A stretch of 64,000 bases of DNA from Geosiphon pyriformis (taxonomy: Eukaryota > Glomeromycota > Glomeromycetes > Archaeosporales > Geosiphonaceae), in NCBI GenBank assembly GCA_016748015.1, contig JAAOMT010000512.1, forward strand, positions 1,498,893 to 1,562,892, read 5' to 3'. Below, piece after piece: positions 23,100-36,006 of this stretch. A program made the position numbers and the translations under genes. A model generated the notes under the pieces. That model was not told where the DNA came from and did not search any database. It saw nothing but the letters and a program-made list of their open reading frames with translations. Each line of letters starts with the position of its first letter. Within the stretch, counting starts at the first letter, position 1.

Positions 23100-23950
23100 C
23101 TTTGATTGGATTAGACGAATATGATCAAAAATGAGTACCGTAAAGGTTGAGGAACACATGCTTATATACGAATTGTCATGGACTTTGGCCAATATTAGTA
23201 ATGTGTTGTGTTCCTAGATCGAAATACTTGATTGATCTGTACGAGTTGGATTTGGGCAACAATGTTTTTTCAAAAAAGCGATTGCCAATTTGATTAAATA
23301 GAAATTTGAGCACAAAAAATAAAATAGACATTAATAGTCCCAATTGTTTTTATAGCAATCACGAACATGAGGATAACAAATCCAATTCAAATAATCAGAA
23401 AAATGCTTTTAATAATAATAATTAAAGCCATTGTATTTATTAACACATTTACTGTTCATTTGACTTTAAAATCCTTAATATGTTTTTTAATATTATTTGA
23501 ATAATTAATTTTAAACAATCTCAAGTTTTTTATATTTCTTATATTGTATTTAAAGTAGTTATATCAAGAAATTTTATTAATTTTTTTTTTGTATTTAAAT
23601 TATATTAATAATAAAAGTTTTTAATAGTCAATAAGAATAAATAAACAAAGTTTGAACTAAGAATTAAAATCGCTCTTTTTTGACCAATTTTTTATCAATT
23701 AAGTTATTAGGGTGATAAATGATTGGATTTTTTAATAATAAAAATTTGTACAATTTAATAATTTAATAAAGTTATCAAAAGTAAAATATAACATAAATTG
23801 TATTTATAATCAAAAATATCTGCAATTAATTACAATATAAATAAAAATTTTTAATAAAAATAATTCAACTTTATTTACATTTTTTTTTAATAAAACCAAA
23901 TTATATAATTAAAAATATTTTATTTATTTTTTAATAATAATTAATAAAAT
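23100..23950. other. Upstream region of the BIM1-like gene, then AT-rich DNA
   Basis: To about 23330 composition still resembles the island, and a promoter for the minus-strand gene is expected here; no clear TATA box was found. From 23330 the sequence turns to AT-saturated transposon-like DNA without readable coding content. Confidence 0.4.
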
Positions 23951-23959
23951 ATATATAAT

Positions 23960-24620
23960 TAAATACATATATATATATTTAGTGTTTTAAATAATATAGT
24001 TTAATTATTATTTACTTATATTTAGCATATTTTATAATAATTATATGTGTTTTTATATGTAATTAGCCATTCAAACTAATTAAATATTAAGTGTTTTTAT
24101 TTTTTAAAAAAACTGGTTTAATATTTTACAAAAAAAAACTTATTTGTTCAAAAATTAGTAACTTTTTTATTATATTTTAAAACATAATTCAGATTAACTA
24201 AATTAACAAAATATTTTTATTTTTTTAATTTATTTAAAAAGTTATTAGTTATTAAAATACCAAATTTTGTATTTAACATATTATTTCTAATACATATGTT
24301 TTTAAATTAGTATTAATTTAATAATAAGTTGTATTACAAAATTAGCCAATTTAGTTATAACTAATCTCAGTTTTTAAATTTTAATTTTTAAAAAAAGCTT
24401 TTTTTATTTTTATTAATTAATTAATTTTTTGAATCTATAATAAATCAAATTAATACAATGTTCTTTAAACTAAATAACTTAAAAAAATTTTAACAAACCA
24501 AAATAAATAGTTTTATTAATTAAAATTAACCAATTTAAATTTTAATATTTGTTGTATTATTATTAATTAAAAGTTTTTTGGCAAACACAATTTTTTTTAA
24601 ATATTAATATTAAAAATAAT
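23960..24620 (-). mobile_element. Heavily decayed 3' end of a LINE, minus strand
   Basis: The segment around 24040-24110 aligns with the LINE 3' UTR of 11560-11625 (TTTTTATATGT, then AGCCA, then an AACTAATTA run). The following bases drift in parallel with 11640-11760. Almost all C and G have been lost. Extent is uncertain. Confidence 0.45.
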
Positions 24621-24630
24621 ATTAAAACCA

Positions 24631-26813
24631 GAAAAAACTTCTTTTTTTTATGTTCAAAATTTTCCAAAGAGCATTTTTTCGAAAAAAAAGTTTTTTTTGT
24701 TTTTGTTTTTTTTGTAATATTGCTTTTAATATTTTTCAAACAAATAATTCTTTTGTAATAAATCTGAAAACTGCTTCAAATAACAGTATGTTTAAAAAAA
24801 ATGTTCAAAAAGACTCTTTATAGCCCAATTGAAGTTTTTTTTTTTAGAAAAAAAGAGTTTTTATTAGTAATATTAAGCATTTTGATAATAAAAAAATTAT
24901 CTTCTTGGTTAAATCTGGTTTTAATAGTAGTGTGTATTAAGATATAAATAGTAAATTTAGTAATAATAAAAATGATAATATTTTAGTAAATACTAATAAT
25001 GGTTTTTTTTTGGCTTAATAGTAATAACTTTTAAAGTTAAAAATATTAATACTAGTTTAAAATGTAATTTTCCTATTGGTATAATTAACAATAATATAAA
25101 TAAAAATAAAAAATCTCTTTCTTTTTTTCTTAACATCTTTTTAGACAAAAAATAAATTAACTTCAAAATAGCCATTAAAAAATTCTTTGTTTTGAATATT
25201 AATTTTTTAGCAGTTAAAAAAAAAATTAGCTATGACTAAAATACAAGTTATTAAAAAAAATTTTTCAAAAATAAATAATTTTGAAAAAATTACTATTTTC
25301 TTAAAGATTGAAAAGATTATCAATTTATGTTTACATTTAAAAAAAACATAAAAAAAGCCATATTATTGGCTGAAAAAATAATATTATTATAAATAATAAT
25401 TTTAAGAAACAAAAATTCTACTTAAATTAAATTGTAGTCATCAAAAAAATTTTCATAGAAATATTTAAAAATATAATTATTATTACAATAACTAAATATA
25501 ATTAAATAATATTAATTTGATTGTAATTAATTAAACTATAACAAAAAACTAAAATTTACTAAATCAAGTCAAGCCAATTGTTTGGTATTTAGATAGTTTT
25601 TTTTAATTAAAAAAAATTCAATATGAATAGCCAAAACTGTAAAAATTATAATGTTTGAATATTTAAAGATTATTTTAAAGTAATTTGTTTACTTTATTTG
25701 TAAAAACAACTGCTTATAATCTTGATATTTTGTTAAAAAAGACTGGTAAAAAAATTTGTATAATTAATTGTTTATTTAAGACTGATAATAAAATTTATTA
25801 TATTGTAATTTGTTTCGAGTTAGATAATTACCTAAAGTTAATATTTTATATAGAGCCAATTTTTGTAGTATTAAACTTTTTTGAATTAAATTTGGTTTAA
25901 TTTATTATAAAAAATGTGAATATTTTAAGCACTTTTTTTTTAAATGTAATTCTACAAACTTATCTGTCTTTATAATAAAAAAATTTATAAAAAATCTGTT
26001 TTAAATAAGAATTATTTTTAGCTAACTTACTTCCATGTTAAAAATAATATTCTTATTACATAATCTGTGTCTTTTAGAAACAAATTCTAAGCACAGATAA
26101 TTTTTTTAGTAATTGTCTTTTTTATTGTTTTTTATAACTTTTGTGTTAATGTTTTCTTTGGTATTTCTCTCTTAAATACCAATTTACTAATTTTGTTTAT
26201 TAATACTTACTTAATATTATTGAAATAATCTCTAAAACTTTTGGCTAATCAAATATTAGGTATTTTTTATAAGTTAAATAATATAAATAAATTTTTTATG
26301 TTTTTATTGTTTTTTTCTTATAAGTTAATATATTAGTTTTTGACTTACAATTGAATTTAAAAATGGTTATTAATATTTTATCTAAGCTTTTTATTCTTTT
26401 ATGATAAGTGTATTAAAGTTTTTGGTTATAGATTTGAACAATTCAAAAAATTTAACTTTTAAATAGAAAGTTTAAAGTCAAAGTTAATTGTTTTAAAAGT
26501 TTTAATTGGCTTAATTTTGACAAAGTTAGATTTGTTGTATATTGGTTTAAGTTTTTTAATTCTTTATATATTTTAATAAATAAGTTTATTTAGAAAATAG
26601 CTATGTGTAATATTAGAAATATAAACAATTTAGCTAAACAAAAAAACGTTTTTTGTTAATATATAGAATTTGACAATATAGTTTTTATTGTTATAAAGAC
26701 TAAGTTAAAATTTAATATTAGGTTATAAATTATAAATAAGTTTAGTAATGTCTGGATTTTTATATTTGGTTTAAATAAAAGTTTTTTTAATGTTGGTATA
26801 GTTATTATTATAA
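24631..26813 (+). mobile_element. Decayed 5' half of a LINE (ORF1 and start of ORF2), plus strand
   Basis: Begins with the AAAAAACTTCTTT leader seen at the 5' ends of other LINE copies (about 49845 and 35990). It stays colinear with 49845-52060: TTTAGTAATAATAAAAATGATAATATT corresponds to the Asn/Asp-rich ORF1 start. 25685-25900 corresponds to the TTAYNLDILLKKTGKKICI block of ORF1. 26670-26800 corresponds to the start of the endonuclease (TKLKFNI, then FIFGLNKS). It stops exactly where the family A LTR begins at 26814, so that element probably interrupted it. The remaining 3' half was not found. Confidence 0.65.
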
Positions 26814-27608
26814 TATTACAAGTGATTATTTAGAGTGTTAAAACAAATAAAAAATTCATAATTTGGTGCTTAATAGTTATTAATAATAATAAATTTTAAA
26901 GGTTTGGGTATTTAAAAAATTTGGTTAAATTTTTTGTATAATAAACAGAAATTCAATTAATAGTTTTTTTCCAATTTTTGTCTTCAATATAATAACCAAT
27001 TTAATCTGGCTGTTATGCTTTTTTGATAAGCTATCTTTAAGTTTTCTATCCATGTTTTATAAGTCTTTTATTAGGCTATTTTTAATGTTAATTATTTAGT
27101 ATTTAATTTTTTAATTAATTAGTAAACAATAAAAAAAATAAAATAAAAAATAAAAATTGGTATTTTGTTAATAGCTATGATTAAGAGCTATTAGTTTAGT
27201 ATAATTAAGTATCAAATTTTATTAACATAAGTTGTTAATAGTATAAAAGTGATTAATATTTCTTAATTAAATAATAACAACATAAATCAGATAATAATAG
27301 ATAATTTTATTAATATAAATATAATTCTATTTTAAGTTATAGAAAACTATTTTTTAAAAGAAAAGATATTTGCTAACTATTAATTAGTTGTTACTGTTCT
27401 GTTTTTTTTGCTTCTAATACTCTTACTATATATACATAATTTATATTATATAAAATCTTATATATTTCTATTTTTTTCTATGTTACTTTTTAAAAATATG
27501 CTTATTCTTAAAAATATACTTACTTGTTAAATACTATTCTTTTATTGGTCTATTTTTCTAATCTGTTTTTTTATTTTTTTTTGTACTTTTTTTTTATAAA
27601 TAACATTA
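26814..27608 (-). repeat. LTR of A5
   Basis: Aligns in reverse with 8642-9465. The boundary TAACATTA next to a reversed purine tract at 27609 corresponds to TAATATTAC at the start of other copies. About 795 bases. Confidence 0.72.
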
Positions 27609-28378
27609 TTTTTTCTTTTTAATATTAAGCTCCATCAAAATTTTCATTTTAAATTAAGTCTAATATTTCTTTTTTAATACTATTTATTCAATTTTAGTTC
27701 TTATGTTTTCAAATTAAGAATTAATTATTTTTTTTTACTGATTAACAGTTATGGTTTCTATTTCTAAATTTAGTAATATTTTTGGATAGTTTTAGAATAT
27801 GATGTATAGTCAATAAATTATTTTAATGTATAATATAGAACTTGTCTTTTTTTATTAAAGTCTTCAATTTGTTATACTATTTCTTAATTAAACATTTTTT
27901 TAAATTTGTTAGTATACAATTTCTTAATATTTAGTTTTTGTTTTAACTAATAATAACAGTATGCTATTGGAAATTGTTTTATTTATAGCTTTTAGTTTTT
28001 TTTAGTTAGTTTTTCTGTTGAAATAGTAACTAGTATTTTTCTAAAAGTGTTTTTTATTTTTTCTATAATCTTATCTAACTAATGCTTTGTTTGGTTTTAT
28101 AGTTACTAATATGAAATAATTTTTTTTTTTTTTTGTGGTTTTATAACAAATTGTTTGGTAATTAATAATGATTTTTATGTTTAATTGTTGTTAATTTATG
28201 GTTTAAAACAATTTTTGTGCTATTATGTAGATGTAGTTTAAAATTTCCATTTTTTTTGTCACTTTTGTCATGTATACTGTATCTTTATATACTTTTATTT
28301 TGATTTACTTTTTTGTGTTTTTTTTAATAATTATGTTTGGTTTCAAATTTTGTGAAATTTTATCTAATTTGATTAGTG
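26814..28378 (-). mobile_element. Family A gypsy fragment (3' LTR plus extra ORF region), minus strand (A5)
   Basis: Reverse complement of the family A 3' end. The LTR occupies 26814-27608 (TATTACA at its 3' terminus, purine tract reversed at 27609-27620). The reversed extra ORF and pre-ORF region extend to about 28378, matching A1 from about 7850. The rest of the element is absent. Confidence 0.7.
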
Positions 28379-29270
28379 TTACTAAAGATTTTTGGTCTTT
28401 TTTCTAGAATGTTGTTTATGTTAATTTGCTATTAATTCACATTTATTAGAAGTTAATAAATTTTTAATAACTGAATTTATTTTTAAATTATCTCTTATAA
28501 TTTGAACTGCTGAACTTATAAGTAGAATGGTCAATTTTGTACCAATTACTTTGTATAGTTATATTGTAGTAAACATTAACTTTTTTTAAGAATTGTTTAT
28601 TTAAAAGCTTACTAAATTATATGTAGTTACTTTGTAGTAAAACTCAATTCTTTTTCAGAAATTGTTTATCTAAAAGCTCACTAAAATATGTAATTACTTT
28701 GCTATAAAAGTTAACTCTTCTATAAGAATTTTATCTATAGGCTATCTTAATAATTATAATAAAAAAAATAAAAAAAATGTAAAAAAAATAAAATTTTGTT
28801 AAGAAAATAGTTTCTGGTCCAGATTTGGAATCATTAATAGTTTATTGAAATTAGTAATTAATAAATTTTAAAATATTAGTTTGGGTTTTGAAAAATGTTA
28901 AGTATAAATATTAAAAAATTGGTTTTTAAAGTATATTTTATTTTTGAATTGTATTAATAAAAATAAATCTAAAGTAAGATATCTATAGTAAGATAATTCT
29001 AAAAAAAAAATATTTTCTTAAAGAAAAAAGCTTTTTTTTTATATAATTTGTTATAATATTAGTCTGTGAACTTGAACTTTTTTTTTTGTTATAATTTTTA
29101 TGAATTAAAGATACATTTTAATAAACTACAAGTTATTTTGTTAAGCTATTAACTATTTTGATAAATTATTTATTATTTTAGTGAATTTATATAAATTTTA
29201 GCAAATTTTTAAATATTATATAGTTTAATATATTGTGTAATTTAATTATTCCAATTTTTTTATTATTATT
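28379..29270. other. Unassigned AT-rich region with a tandem repeat
   Basis: No coding frame or transposon match could be established. It contains a degenerate tandem repeat at 28543-28740 (described separately) and several long T runs. Confidence 0.4.
28543..28740. repeat. Degenerate tandem repeat, unit about 67 bp, about 2.7 copies
   Basis: Units start near 28543, 28623 and 28690. Each reads roughly GTAATTACTTTG, then an A-rich stretch, then CAATTCTTTTTCAGAA, then TTGTTTATCTAAAAGCT, then CACTAAAATAT. The first unit has an insertion and the last is truncated. Confidence 0.6.
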
Positions 29271-29389
29271 ATTATTTAATGAGTGAAATCCAAACACACT
29301 CTAGTATTATACATTATACAAATAATTTAAACTAGGAGCAAATCATGTGTTTTCTACATGTGACCAGCCACTTAGACCAATCAGAACAA

Positions 29390-32300
29390 CATTACACACC
29401 TATATGAACAGAAACCAAGTCCCCAATACTCGAGAAAAATGAACATGAATTACAAAATCCAAAACCAATACCAAACACTTCAGCAATACCCAGCAATCTA
29501 ACCACACCAGCTGAAAGCAACATCGATAAACTAGAAACTGAGGTAGGAATAAAATCATCACATGAGATTAGCCCATTTTTGTCCATAAAAGCTTGGTGTT
29601 TGGCACGAACCAGCCAAATATCCTCTCTGAACACAAGACAAAACTCATAAACAAAGTCCACAACCTTTAACATCGCAATCTTAGGATCTCTAAAAACAGA
29701 AGCAGATTCATGATACCAATTATTAAAAACAAAGCTTTTGCACAAAGCCAAACCAACAGCAACATCGGAAACACAGGTGTGCAGCAATTGTGAAATGCAT
29801 GAAAAAGACCAAGATAAACCCAAACAAGCCTCTCAAACAAACGCATAAGCATCCAACAACCAAGCACAACCTGCAGCATCAAATGGACAACAAAAAACAT
29901 GGTTGGAGACTTCAATGTCATTGTAAAACAAACAAACCACACTGGGATAACACTTATTATACAAACATTTACATACAGCAACTGGAAGCTAATGATAGAG
30001 GGTTTTTATAAAGTAAGTGCAAAGGCCAGCAGTATATATACTAGTAAAACCAGTAGTCAAATGAGAATTCATGTGCCATATCATAGAGGACTTTGACCAA
30101 TCAATATCAGCATACAGACTATTTAGCATGACCTGGAAGCCCAATCCAATCTCCCAGCATGCATAATGAACAGACCAGAAAACATCACAAACAAAGTGTT
30201 TAGAACTGCCAAAAACTGTAGTACCACCAGCTCTCAAAAATTTTTCACTAATCAAATAGGGCAGTTGCCAGACAGAGAGAGTGACATCCCTAGCAAGCAT
30301 ATCAGCACACTCATTGCCTGAAACACCTGAATGTCCCCTAACTTTAATTCAATTCACACATAAATTTTTACAACAAATGACATCAGTAATGTGGCGATGC
30401 TCAATTCAACACCAGTTTCTAAAATTTGGACAAGCCAAAAAAGATTCTGATTTGCACACATCCAGAGCAGCCTGGCTGTCTGAAAATAAGTTGACCATTT
30501 GAAAAGAAAGAACACACTTAAGAGCTAAAGCAATAGTCTGTAGTTCTGTTAGAATAGAAAAAATCATGCCAGACACCCTTACATCTAGATCCGAGTTAAT
30601 GTCCTGAAAAAAAACCACAGCATTAGTCTTCATATTAATAGTACCCAAACCACACAGAGACTTATTTATATACACAAAAAGGCAGGCTGCATCAGTAGCC
30701 AACAGATCATTACAAATAATACTGAAACCATGAGACCAACGAACATCAGAAACAGCACCACTATTCATAAGCAAAGAGCACCCAGAAGGAAGAACATCAC
30801 TCTCAAAAAAGCAAACAGAGAGATCAAACCAGAAAGGAACTGGGCCACAGGGATTCAGTCTTTTTCAATGCTTGAAGATTTTTTAATCAAAGATGTCACC
30901 ACTTCAGTTTTGTAGCTGCTTTACAAAAGTGATTCCATAACATTTGAGTGATGAGACACACTTAAGAAAATTTGGCTTACCAAGAACCATAGACATAGAA
31001 GTACTACCTGAAAGCAAAAGGCACAGGCCAGAGAGTTGCCCAAAGACAAATCACACTCAGAAAAAATACAAACCACACTAGCCAAAAAGTTATTTGAAGG
31101 GTTAATACCAACACGAGCCAGAAATAGCAAAGGGTAACAAGGGCGCCAACTAAAAACCTGGAGATCATAAGAGCTATGAGAAAATAAATAACCCAAAATA
31201 CCAACTGAGTTTGCAAAATCAATAACAGATGTTGATTTACTCTCAGCTTGGATCTGTTCAAAAGTTTTTAAATTGTACAATAAAAGATGATAAAGTGCAT
31301 CATTGGGAAAATCAAATGGCAGTCCCGACTTCAACTTTAGGCCTTTACATGTCAGAGCATCCCATTTATTACACACACTAATAGAAATGAAACTAAACTG
31401 AGTCTTGTAGTTAACGATGGGAAACAGAACTGCAGACACCAAATATGCGAACTGCTTATTCGAAATTGCCTTCCTCAAAACAAAATTCACAAAAAACCAA
31501 ACATCTGAATGAGCCTTAGCCAAGCTAGGCTTGAATAAACCCTCAGTCAACAAAAAAATACCTAGATAATAATGAGATTCCCCCTTCTTTGCGATAGAAA
31601 TAAGCAATCCACTGATATTAAGCTGGGGATTCATAACTCAACAATTGATAGAGATAGCCATTGTTTTGTCATTATTTATAGAAATGTCATTAAACCTGAA
31701 AAATTTACTAGCAACATCAAGGATGTGTTGTGTAGCAGTCTGGCTGTTACCAACCCATATTGTATTATTGACAAAAGCACTAGCAGCAAGAAATGAAGTC
31801 AATCCAGCCTGAGGATCTGCCTGGCCAGTCTTAGAAATAAAATTGAAATTTAACCTGTAACCACAAACATTCTCTTGTCTTTTGACCTCATACAAGAGTG
31901 AATCATAGAAAATGCGCCAAAAAAGAGGCAAAAAAACTTCCCCTTGGTCCAACCTATTATGGACATAATACTCATTAGTTAATCTAAAGTCTGTCATCAC
32001 CCTATTGATACGGCCATTGTAAATGCTACCAAAGAATCTTATAAACTTGTTGCACATCTTGATTTTGACCAGACTCCTTCTGAGATGTTCCCAACCAACC
32101 AAGTCATAAGCCTTACGCATGTCTTGTAAAACTAGCCAAAGTTCTCTGTTCTTTTTCAGGACATCCTTAACAACAGAACCAATGGTAAAAATAAGAGATT
32201 GTGTCATTGTGCCTTTCAAAACTGAGAAGTTGTCCCCATGGAGAACATCAAAAGTACTACAAACTGAAGAAATCCTGTCTGAAAAAACCTTAGAAAGAAT

Positions 32301-34079
32301 CTTATAGGCTGTTTCAATCAGAGCAATTGGACAGGTATTTGTGAAAACACACTCTTATTCATATGATATGGGTATCATTAAAACCCAAGCATTTCTCTAA
32401 GGTCTAGGAACTGACTTATTAACTAAGCAAGAGTTCAAAAGCACTAGAAGCATATCTAAAACTGACTTGTCGCAATGTTTCCACAATTCATTAGAAATAC
32501 CAGAAAGGCCAGCAGTCTTTCCATTAGGAAGGTTCTTGACAATGGCAGACATCTCACCAAAATTAATCGAACACATAACACCAAAGAAAACACCATCAAA
32601 CACATGATCCGGAGGCTGAAATTGGCAAATCCAATTAGCAAAGAGATCAAATATCACTTTATGTTTCCTGGTTCATCCTTCCATGATCTTATCCACCTTA
32701 GATTTGACCAAATTTGGCTCCAAAATCAACTCATCTCTCACAACCAGATGAACCAAAACCACCTTACAAAAAAAATACTCCAACACACTCCTAATGGTAT
32801 GACTCTTGTCTAACTTAAAACTCTCCATCCTCCTAGCAATAGCTTGCTTGATATGAGACTCCTTAGCACACTTGAATTCTAACAACTTGGCAGTGTGGTA
32901 TAATTTTCTTGTCTTGACAAGCACAGAACAAATAAGATTAAAATTAGAACCTAAAAGAAAAAGAGACTTCATCTCTGATGCACTAGTGGAATTGAGCTTG
33001 TTCTACATTTTCAACAATGCAACAAAATCACAACAAAAAATTAAACATGATGTCTTAACCAGTTTGGAAACAAACAACTCCAGCTTATGAAATCTGGAAG
33101 ACTCCTTAGTGAAAACACCATCAAAACCCTTAAACCATTTTCTCTTAAATACACCATCAGCCGAGAAAGCCATGATCTTGCGAATAATATCCCACATAGT
33201 GTCCAGATCCAAGAACTTCACAGCAAAACCAAATACATCTAAAAACATAACAGCATTAGCAGCTGTATTATTCTTGAACTCAAACCATTTTGCCTCATTA
33301 GCATTTTTGATATCAAACTTCTAATGATCTCTATTTGCTTGTTTGTGAAAAGAAATCAAATGAGTATCCAAAAGTCCACCCAACCCCAGAAACACAGAAA
33401 CAGCCTAGTAATCTGTATTGAAATGTTCACTAACATCGGAAACACCACAATGAACAACTGCATTGATTAGATTTAAAGAAATAAACATATAGTCAATGGT
33501 TTTCTTGACACCCCTAGAATTCACCCAAGTAAGCATTTTAGTAGCCAAGCTTCTGACTAAAGAATTAACCAGCCCCAGATCCAGGCATTTCTTAAAACTA
33601 GCACATTTATGAGACCTATCTTCATTAAAGTTACCACCGAAAATGATAAAAAAAGACTCATTAACAGCCTTCACAATGAGAGAGTTGATTTTACTGGCTT
33701 GAAAAAACCAAACTGCCAAAGAAGCACCAGCATAAAGACCCAAAATAGACACAAAAAGCTTATTTTTGAAAAGCAATTTGATGTATAGTAGCTGACCAGG
33801 CACCTCAGAGACCTTATACACATGTCTCGCCAAAGAAGAATCCATAACAATAACTACACCAGCATCCAGATAACCAGAGTCCAAATCAGAAGTAAACACC
33901 TGAACATCATCAAACCTGCTGGTGATCTATGGATGGATCTTTTCTCTTAGCTTCAATTCCGTAAAAATAGAAAATAAATTGCCCATATTCTTATGCCAAC
34001 GAATGATATCATCTTGTTTTGTAGAATTATTTATTTCTCTAACATTACACATGGCAACTTTCTAAACCAGATCCATCAT
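29390..34079 (-). pseudogene. LINE-2 ORF2 (endonuclease, RT, RNase H)
   Basis: The endonuclease (about 33390-34079) retains T-E-L-K-L and a T-D-Y motif where T/S-D-H is expected. RT (about 30921-33000) contains the long open block 31638-32219 with the fingers and palm; its catalytic box is F-V-N-N at 31764-31775, two Asp changed to Asn. The thumb is open over 237 codons (30921-31634). RNase H (30406-30774) has a D-to-N change at its first position (Y-I-N-K-S) but keeps T-E-L-Q and F-S-D-S-Q. The C-terminal region follows to 29390. Hence an inactive polymerase despite good overall preservation. Confidence 0.87.
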
Positions 34080-35940
34080 TAAGAAGGACTAAAAACAGGC
34101 ACTAGACCAGCATTGTTCATTTTAGCTGAAAGACTTATAACCATAACCAAAAAATTCCTCAAAGTTTCTTCCATTTTCAAGACTACCAAAGAATTGAAAA
34201 CCACTGCTCTCACTACAGTCTTATCACCAGTGATCACACCCGAACCCTTACTCATTACTATATCTGCCCCTTAATTCTGTGATGAAGGGATCACCAACAG
34301 CTGATGTCCAGGGCTAAGCTGAGAAACTGTTGGCCCAGGTGTATCCAATCTCTTAGCCAGCTTATCAACATGCTCTGTGAGACTGGTGAGACTGCGCTCA
34401 AGAGTGGCAAACCTATCATTCATATCCAAAGACACCAGCGGAGTAGGCTTCATCTCCAAAGAGGAGCCATTTTTTGAATAAACATCTCAACCAGAAAGAG
34501 AGAAAAAAGAAGACCCACTGACAACACTAGCCCATGAAGTACCACCAAAAGCAACTGGTCAAGTAACTAAAGCTGAACATTTGGCATAAATAGTCACCAG
34601 TCTACTTTTATCAAAATCTGAAAGCATCTGACATGGCAACCTACCAGAAGGCAATTTCTTACCAAAACTACAGCCCAAAGAAGTATGACCCAACCTCCCA
34701 CACTTTGCACATGTAGCAGAACCAATATAGGACCAATGAAGATGAGCACCTCTTAATACAGATGTGGTTCCTATGATGGCATCCAATGATTTGGCTGACT
34801 CAAAACAAACAATAGCACATCTGGCCTGGACATATATAACCAGATGATGATCATTTTCTCACCTACAGAACCAATAAAGTTCCAGATGTCATGAGCATTT
34901 GTTCCTACAGGTAGAGTATAGAGCAATGTTCTGTAAAGATTTCTTTTATCCCATGTAACCTTATCCAAATCTGATCTAGCAACGTGCATCACATCCTTCT
35001 CAATCAGGATAGACCATCTATCTGTCAAAATATTAGCCTGAGATTGTTCCTCAAACTCAATGATTGCTTTTTGCTACAGCCCCACCAATTGCATTTTGAT
35101 CGACTTAATTACACCAAATTCAGACAGTGCAGCACACACAGCCTCAGCTGATGTTCCAACTGGAATTTCTTTTATCACCACAGCCCGATCTAAACGACCA
35201 GTTAATTTCTTGAGATCAGTGTTTATCAAAATCTTTGCATGCTCAGCCTTTTTGGAAGCCTGCACCAAGCTCAAATTGGAAGTGAATGATGCTCTGATAA
35301 TTCCAGCAAATTTTGAAAAGGTAAAGGTCCTCCCCAAAACCATTGATTTTTGAGAATAATTTCCTGACCACCACAAGCTTTTCCTAAGTAGATTTTCTAA
35401 CAATATTGTCCAAACTAATATTCAGAGCAAAAGATTTTCTAACAGAGATATTGACCATGTTTTTTAGGGGGGAGAAAGAATCACAGGACCATCCAAGAGA
35501 ATGTCATTATCATTGCTGCCCAGAAAATTGATTTTGCCCAGAGGTTTACCCAAAGCTTGCTTAGTAACTATCTTAGACTCTTTAGGTGTTTGGTTATTGT
35601 TTTTTCCTTCCAAAAAATTCTTTTTTCCATAATCTACACTAGTCTTCTTGACTAAAAACTCCTTTTTCATGTCCATACTGTTAGATTCAATGATATCTCC
35701 AGTCTCAGACTTCCAAGAATTACCAACTATTTTATCAAACAAAACCATTTTTTGAGCTGCATCATTCTTTAGAATACCACCCTTTCTTTTTTTTCTAGAA
35801 GCAACATCCTTACTAACAGTATTAGCACTAAAGCCTTTGACAGACTTCTTCATCGCAGCAACACTAGAACCAATAATGGTCTCATAATCAAGTAGAAACA
35901 GTTTGGATTTATTGTACTGAATTGTAAAAACTTTTTTCAA
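34079..35940 (-). pseudogene. LINE-2 ORF1 (gag-like, RNA-binding, CCHC knuckle)
   Basis: Open blocks 35464-35940, 35074-35403, 34771-35028, 34559-34786 and 34271-34459 form one protein broken by a few stops or shifts. It starts with a Lys-rich Ser/Asp linker. The middle has two RRM-like repeats (A-V-V-I-K-E-I-P near 35200; D-K-V-T-W near 34965). A zinc knuckle C-x2-C-x4-H-x4-C follows at about 34672-34713. A coiled-coil-like C-terminus contains L-T-E-H-V-D-K-L-A-K-R-L. The stop overlaps the ORF2 start as TAATG at 34077-34081. Confidence 0.75.
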
Positions 35941-36006
35941 AAAACTTTTCTTGATTCTTTTTTAGGAATTTGGAATGAAGGAGAGAAAGAAGTTTTTTTT
36001 TTTTCT

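Larger units (their letters stand above)
29271..36006 (-). mobile_element. LINE retrotransposon, full length but mutated (LINE-2 of this window)
   Basis: Complete colinear copy on the minus strand. The 5' leader ends at about 36006 (AAAACTTCTTTCTCTCC in reverse), ORF1 is at 34079-35940 and ORF2 at 29390-34081. The 3' UTR has the conserved GTGGCTGGTCACATGTAGAAAA block at about 29345-29370, and the tail is an (AAT)n run near 29262-29280. It has fewer stops than most copies and is probably the youngest LINE here together with the one at 49829. Confidence 0.9.
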
